Positions 15,609 through 19,006 of a stretch of DNA of 19,006 nucleotides are shown here, one piece after another. The notes beneath the pieces are model-generated. The model ran no database searches. It worked only from the letters and a program-made list of their open reading frames with translations, and was not told where the DNA came from. Source of the DNA: Ramicandelaber brevisporus (Eukaryota > Kickxellomycota > Ramicandelaberales > Ramicandelaberaceae); assembly GCA_025201865.1 (NCBI GenBank), contig MU603064.1:3869-22874 (forward strand), in the 5' to 3' direction. The translations under genes and the position numbers were made by a program. How positions within the stretch are numbered: position 1 is the first letter of the stretch; each line of letters starts with the position of its first letter.

Positions 15609-15924
15609 ATTCTGTACGGGGGGCGTGGAGGAGATATGTAACGCGTGTTTTTGCAAAAGAGTATGTGAAGAGAGATGGAGCAAGAGAGCAACGTCGTGTT
15701 CAAGGTCGCGCGTTTCAGTCCATGTCCGGCTTCTTCCTTGCTCAAGTCTGTTTGCTGCAATCTACATTTCCACCGCGTTTCGCTTTTCGTGGCCAATAGT
15801 TTGCTGCCCACCGAGATCCTGCACAATAGTAAAAAAAAAAAAGGCAAAAAAACAACAACAACAACAGCAACAACACCAGCAACAGCAGCAAAGAAGCGAA
15901 CGACCACCACGAACGAGCAAACCG
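15609..15924. promoter_or_regulatory. divergent promoter, GCV1 / MED6
   Basis: These 316 bp separate the divergent starts. A CCAAT box (CCAATAG, 15791-15797) lies about 130 bp upstream of the MED6 ATG. An A12 run (15831-15842) and CAA/CAG repeats (about 15852-15890) would lie in the MED6 leader. The MED6 frame is open through this region for 100 codons but has no ATG before 15925, so the Gln-rich upstream reading is treated as untranslated. Confidence 0.55.
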
Positions 15925-17235
15925 ATGACAACGGCGACGATGACTCTTGACGCAGCCAAGCTGACTGCAATTGAGTGGCGATCACCCGAGTGGCTCGCCA
16001 TGTACGGGCCGTTACGTCGCGAGAATGTGCTTGATTACTTTTCACTGTCGCCCTTCTGGGACACTGGCTGTAAAAATGCCAACTTGCGTATGCAGATGCG
16101 CGTTCAGCTTCAGCAACAACAGCAGCAACAACAACAGCAACAAATGCATCCCGGTGGAGGAGGCATGCCATTTGGTGGTAGTGTTCCTGGATTCGGTGTT
16201 GGCTCATTAACATCCATTCAGCAATATCTGATCGAATCCAGTAAAGGAGCAATTACGCCTCAGCAAGCAAGCCAAATGGCACATACAATCCTTTCTGATC
16301 CATTCACATATGCTGCCCATTTTAGAGATCACGCCGGGATAGAGTACGAAATTGTCCATGAAGTGCCTGCGTCTCCACCTCCGGGCATGCCGCCTCAGCC
16401 AGGAATGCCCGTTCATGGAGCACAGTTTGTAATTCAGAAACAGCAAAGAACAAGTGCGAGAGAGCCAGCGAGACCATTGGCAGTGTTCTATGTGATCAAC
16501 GATTGCATCTATATGGCGCCTGACTTGTACAGTGTGGTGAGTAACAGAATCAGATCAGTTGCCAACTGCGTGAAGACGGGATTTGAATTGGCTAGCCAGG
16601 CCGTGGAGTACAGTATCGCCGATGGCTACTCATGGAGGTTTGATGATACACTCAATAAGCCCAGCAAAGATGGTGGTGATAATGATAAGGACAACGATAG
16701 TAATAATAATACAGAGGGCAGTGAGCAAAAGACAGTAGCATCTCAGAAGCAAAAGGAATCAGAGAAGGCCGAGCAAAGATACTCCACACGAGGAGATCGG
16801 GAAGCCCTGGAGTACGCAAGTAGAATGGCACACGTTGCTCAATCGCCTGAACAAGTGACGGTAATGCTAGTAAACAAGCTGCGTCAAAGGAGATTGGCCG
16901 AAGCTGTCGCTGCTGAGAATCAGCCTTTACTTCATCAACAATTAGGCAGACCTCAGGCACAGCTGGCACAGGCACAGCAGCAAGCTACGGCTGCTGCTTC
17001 CGTAGGTGGTGGACCAACATCCGCAGTATCTACTCCAAGAGGTCCACTGTCTCCCGGCCCTGCACCCGCACCAGCTCCGGCTCGAACTGAGCGAAGAGCG
17101 TCAAAGGCTCAGGCTGCCACAGCCACAGCCACAACTACAGCTTCGCAAGATGCTCCTACGGCTGCAGCGCCTCCCAAGAGAACTCGGAGGAAGAAGTCCG
17201 CTGTAAATGTGGTTTCTCCTCCAACAAACCCTTAA
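15925..17235 (+). CDS. MED6: Mediator of RNA polymerase II transcription subunit 6
   Basis: The first ATG (15925-15927) gives 436 aa and TAA at 17233-17235; ATG 15940 is an alternative. MED6 signature blocks are present: EWRSPEWLAMYGPLRRENVL with DYFSLSPFWD (residues 17-46), NANLRMQ (51-57), IEYEIVHEVP (about 139-148), FVIQKQQRTS, and AVFYVINDCIYMAPDLYSVV. MED6 is a core head-module subunit that helps join the Mediator head and middle modules and supports activated transcription in the nucleus. The domain is interrupted after residue 57 by an insertion of about 80 residues starting with 11 Gln (63-73) and a Gly/Met/Pro stretch. A further 190-residue tail is acidic, then Gln/Ala/Pro-rich, ending in a basic KRTRRKK cluster. 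No intron is needed. Confidence 0.95.
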   Translation: MTTATMTLDAAKLTAIEWRSPEWLAMYGPLRRENVLDYFSLSPFWDTGCKNANLRMQMRVQLQQQQQQQQQQQMHPGGGGMPFGGSVPGFGVGSLTSIQQYLIESSKGAITPQQASQMAHTILSDPFTYAAHFRDHAGIEYEIVHEVPASPPPGMPPQPGMPVHGAQFVIQKQQRTSAREPARPLAVFYVINDCIYMAPDLYSVVSNRIRSVANCVKTGFELASQAVEYSIADGYSWRFDDTLNKPSKDGGDNDKDNDSNNNTEGSEQKTVASQKQKESEKAEQRYSTRGDREALEYASRMAHVAQSPEQVTVMLVNKLRQRRLAEAVAAENQPLLHQQLGRPQAQLAQAQQQATAAASVGGGPTSAVSTPRGPLSPGPAPAPAPARTERRASKAQAATATATTTASQDAPTAAAPPKRTRRKKSAVNVVSPPTNP

Positions 17236-17360
17236 ACACTAGAACGCCTATTAATTAACAGCTAATCACACATATTTTTATTGCTTCAATAGTCTAATAG
17301 TTTACGAGTAATTAAAATTAGAATATAAACCTAGTGCTGTGTGAAGGGCAAATAGAACAG

Positions 17361-17366
17361 AATAAA
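17361..17366 (+). terminator. putative polyadenylation signal of MED6
   Basis: An exact AATAAA lies 126 nt after the MED6 stop in A/T-rich sequence; a second copy at 17427-17432 is an alternative. Confidence 0.35.
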
Positions 17367-17398
17367 AATGAGTACATCAATGTGTTGTTCGGCAGAAT

Positions 17399-17420
17399 GT
17401 GTGTGTGTGTGTGTGTGTGT
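17399..17420 (+). repeat. (GT)n microsatellite
   Basis: Eleven GT dinucleotides in the convergent spacer between MED6 and ISU1. Confidence 0.9.
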
Positions 17421-17551
17421 AAAAAGAATAAATAGGTGAATGTACTGAATGATCAGCCAGTCCAAAAAAAGAATGAAGTGAAGTAAAGTGCAATGCTTTG
17501 ATTACACCAATGCAAATAAAAGGAGATCGAATGGATAGATTGCCCTCGGAG

Positions 17552-18109
17552 TTAAGCTGCGGCAGCCGGGGCAGCAGCAGGTGCTTGCTGTGGCAATGGA
17601 ATCTCAGTCACTTTGCTGCCACCCTGCTTTGTGCGGTAATCCTTGATAGCCGACTTGATTGCGTCCTCCGCCAGCATCGAACAGTGCAGCTTGACTGGCG
17701 GCAAACACAGCTCTTTGGCAATCTCAGTGTTCTTGATCTTGGCCGCCTCGTCAATGTGCAGTCCACGCACACGCTCTGTCAAATAGCTAGATGAAGCAAT
17801 GGCAGAGCCGCATCCAAATGTCTTGAACTTGACATCAACAATTTTGCCACCATCATCGACACGAATCTGCAGCTTCATAACGTCACCGCAGGCGGGGGCT
17901 CCCACGAGACCAGTGCCAACGTCCGAATCAGACTTTGGGAGTGAGCCTACATTGCGGGGGCGTTCGTAGTGATCGATCACCTTTTCGTGGTAGGAGCGAC
18001 GCTGAGCTGCAAGCGAGAGAGATTGGAGAGGAAGCAGCAGCCGCTTCGAGGCAGTGCCAAAGAGAATGGGCCGAGCTGGAGCAAGAGCTGACTTGAGCAT
18101 GTATTTCAT
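17552..18109 (-). CDS. ISU1: mitochondrial iron-sulfur cluster scaffold protein (ISU1/ISCU)
   Basis: A 185-aa frame runs from ATG 18107-18109 (an alternative ATG is three codons in) to TAA 17552-17554. Residues 1-38 form a basic, hydroxylated mitochondrial presequence ending in RRS just before the mature start YHEKVIDHYERPRNVG. The three cluster ligands are present: C74 in GAPACGD (with D76), C100 in TFGCGSAI and C143 in LHCS; C135 is the extra cysteine also found in animal ISCU. The Hsp70-binding motif LPPVK is at 136-140. Residue 145 is Met, the usual eukaryotic state, associated with dependence on frataxin, rather than the bacterial Ile. Known role: assembly of [2Fe-2S] clusters with Nfs1/Isd11 in the matrix. 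An Ala/Pro/Gln tail (171-185) is an unusual extension. Confidence 0.97.
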   Translation of the reverse strand: MKYMLKSALAPARPILFGTASKRLLLPLQSLSLAAQRRSYHEKVIDHYERPRNVGSLPKSDSDVGTGLVGAPACGDVMKLQIRVDDGGKIVDVKFKTFGCGSAIASSSYLTERVRGLHIDEAAKIKNTEIAKELCLPPVKLHCSMLAEDAIKSAIKDYRTKQGGSKVTEIPLPQQAPAAAPAAAA

Positions 18110-18540
18110 GTATGCAGTTTACTTGTAAATTTGTTGGTGAAGTTTTTTTGTGTGCAATGCGAACAAAAAAGTGGAGGTTTGCTCAGCCAAGCAAGACGGC
18201 CAGCGAGGTTTTATAATAGACATCACAGGCGGACAACCACCGAAACACAAACGCTATCTGATACTGACGAAGAAGAAAGAAAAAAAACAGACCAAAATTA
18301 CAAACATCGCTTACACCATCGATTACAGATAGTCACATGATAACACTTGTGGAGAGAGAAGGTGTGAAATTAAAGGACAGCGCTATGACGCACGGAGGTT
18401 GCACTGCAAAGAAGGAAAGGACAATAGCGCCGTTGTGAAAGTAGAAGGGTAATCGGCAGTAGTGGCAACAACAACTCCAAAATTTACAGCAATACAACCA
18501 GCGTCAACAGGAATGGAGCAATAACGACGGCTTCACGGCT
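18110..18540. other. upstream region of ISU1
   Basis: This contains the ISU1 promoter, including a TATA-like element. Plus-strand open frames are Lys/Thr-rich and lack an ATG start. A short direct repeat (ACGGCTTC, twice) ends the segment at about 18528-18543. I see no further gene. Confidence 0.5.
18209..18215 (-). promoter_or_regulatory. TATA-like box of ISU1
   Basis: TTTTATA on the plus strand reads TATAAAA toward ISU1, about 100 bp upstream of its ATG. Position and sequence suit a TATA element. Confidence 0.4.
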
Positions 18541-18579
18541 TCACACTGCCGTTGCAGACGACGCCTGCAATGGACTAGC

Positions 18580-18591
18580 GGGGGGGGGGGG
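18580..18591 (+). repeat. G12 homopolymer
   Basis: Twelve consecutive G bases mark the start of the GC-rich terminal segment. Such tracts are prone to slippage and to assembly errors. Confidence 0.9.
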
Positions 18592-18680
18592 CGACTGCGG
18601 AAGCCGGCACGCAAGTCGTGACGTACCGGCTATGCGCGAATACGGCCAATCCGACAATGTTTGGGGAGGGTCTGCCACCT

Positions 18681-18765
18681 GCCACACGCTTAGATGCCAC
18701 ACACTCAGGTGCCACATGCCCATATGCCCAGATGCCCAGATGCTCGTATGCTCAGATGCTGGCAT
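18681..18765 (+). repeat. degenerate 15/16-bp tandem repeat built from octamers
   Basis: Three 15-bp units (GCCACACGCTTAGAT, GCCACACACTCAGGT, GCCACATGCCCATAT) are followed by 8-bp units of type GCYCAGAT (GCCCAGAT twice, GCTCGTAT, GCTCAGAT, GCTGGCAT). On the plus strand the first part encodes C-x4-C-x4 periodicity, which follows from the repeat period and is not evidence of a gene. Confidence 0.75.
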
Positions 18766-18937
18766 GATGAGAATGCCTGCATATGATGAAGGGTGTGCAC
18801 ACGACAACGTGTGAATGAGCATCGCGGCGCGGTGCCTCAAGGTCGCCCCTTCAAAAGAAAGAGGCACCTTGCACCTTGGAGCTCTGCGAGCGATCCAAGC
18901 TGCATCCGCCGCTGTTGCCAAGTGTCCACGAAATGCC

Positions 18938-18965
18938 TCGGCCATCGGCCATCAGCCGTCAGCCT
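18938..18965 (+). repeat. tandem 7-bp repeat (TCGGCCA)n, degenerate
   Basis: Four heptamers read TCGGCCA, TCGGCCA, TCAGCCG, TCAGCCT, followed by related CGGCTCC and ACGGCC sequence near the window end. Confidence 0.7.
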
Positions 18966-19006
18966 CGGCTCCACGGCCACGCCGAGCTGGCCCCATCCCT
19001 TTGCCG

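Larger units (their letters stand above)
17236..17551. other. convergent 3' spacer, MED6 / ISU1
   Basis: These 316 bp lie between two convergent stop codons. They are A/T-rich, contain AATAAA motifs in the MED6 sense (17361-17366 and 17427-17432) and a (GT)n repeat (17399-17420). I see no gene in it. Confidence 0.6.
18541..19006. other. GC-rich terminal segment of unknown origin
   Basis: Base composition rises to about 61% GC (286 of 466 by hand count), against roughly 40-50% elsewhere. It begins near a G12 tract (18580-18591) and contains several short-period tandem repeats. Minus-strand frame 18541-18945 is open for 134 codons from an ATG, but its middle is encoded by the tandem repeat (WHLSVWHLSVW), and nothing in it is recognised. 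The segment could be a minisatellite or transposon edge, subtelomeric sequence, or an assembly join. Confidence 0.5.

Noticed and set aside
15625-15924. Open, Gln-rich upstream extension of MED6
   Set aside because: It has no ATG, is encoded partly by A12 and CAA/CAG repeats, and the MED6 domain starts a few residues after the ATG at 15925. It is treated as 5' leader.
18541-18945. 134-codon minus-strand ORF in the GC-rich end
   Set aside because: It has an ATG, but the middle is encoded by the tandem repeat, long open frames are expected at this GC content, and no family is recognised.
1-19006. tRNA, rRNA, transposase or reverse transcriptase genes
   Set aside because: I looked for cloverleaf-type T-loop motifs and conserved mobile-element motifs in both strands by eye and found none that could be supported.

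Overview
This is nuclear DNA from a eukaryote, most likely an early-diverging fungus with a compact genome. The evidence is nine predicted genes on both strands, each readable as a single open frame that ends in TAA or TGA under the standard code. Product types also fit: Mediator, ER membrane complex, mitochondrial Fe-S scaffold, glycine cleavage, a phosducin-like CCT cofactor, and two divergent F-box/leucine-rich-type proteins of the kind that is multiplied in zygomycete-grade fungi. Non-coding DNA is full of microsatellites, and homopolymeric Gln, His, Asp and Ala tracts interrupt the proteins. The fungal assignment is inference; no species can be named.

Layout. 1-238: 3' flank, possibly the tail of a plus-strand gene. 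239-1384 (-): unrecognised Ser/Thr-rich protein. 1672-3360 (-): F-box protein. It is divergent, across 128 bp, from 3489-4148 (+): acidic RING-finger protein. 4271-5146 (-): phosducin-like protein 2. It is divergent, across a 289-bp promoter packed with three tandem repeats, from 5436-6392 (+): EMC3. 6479-7954 (-): second F-box-type protein. 7955-10906: a 2.95-kb interval with no conserved gene. It holds a candidate 41-codon Cys-rich ORF behind a TATA box, a separate CCAAT/TATA pair, and a cluster of inverted repeats. 10907-13078 (-): WD40/DUF2415-type protein with long Gln/His insertions. 13079-14282: repeat-rich spacer. 14283-15608 (-): mitochondrial aminomethyltransferase (glycine cleavage T protein). 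It is divergent from 15925-17235 (+): Mediator subunit MED6. 17552-18109 (-): ISU1-type Fe-S scaffold. 18541-19006: a GC-rich (about 61% by hand count), minisatellite-like segment unlike the rest.

The recognised genes are housekeeping and do not form one pathway. Two (T protein, ISU1) act in mitochondria, one in the ER membrane (EMC3), one in cytosolic chaperone work (PLP2), one in transcription (MED6). Three others (two F-box, one RING) have domains typical of ubiquitin ligases. The gene order alternates divergent promoter pairs with convergent 3' ends about 85-320 bp apart. The least explained parts are the 7955-10906 interval and the terminal 466 bp.
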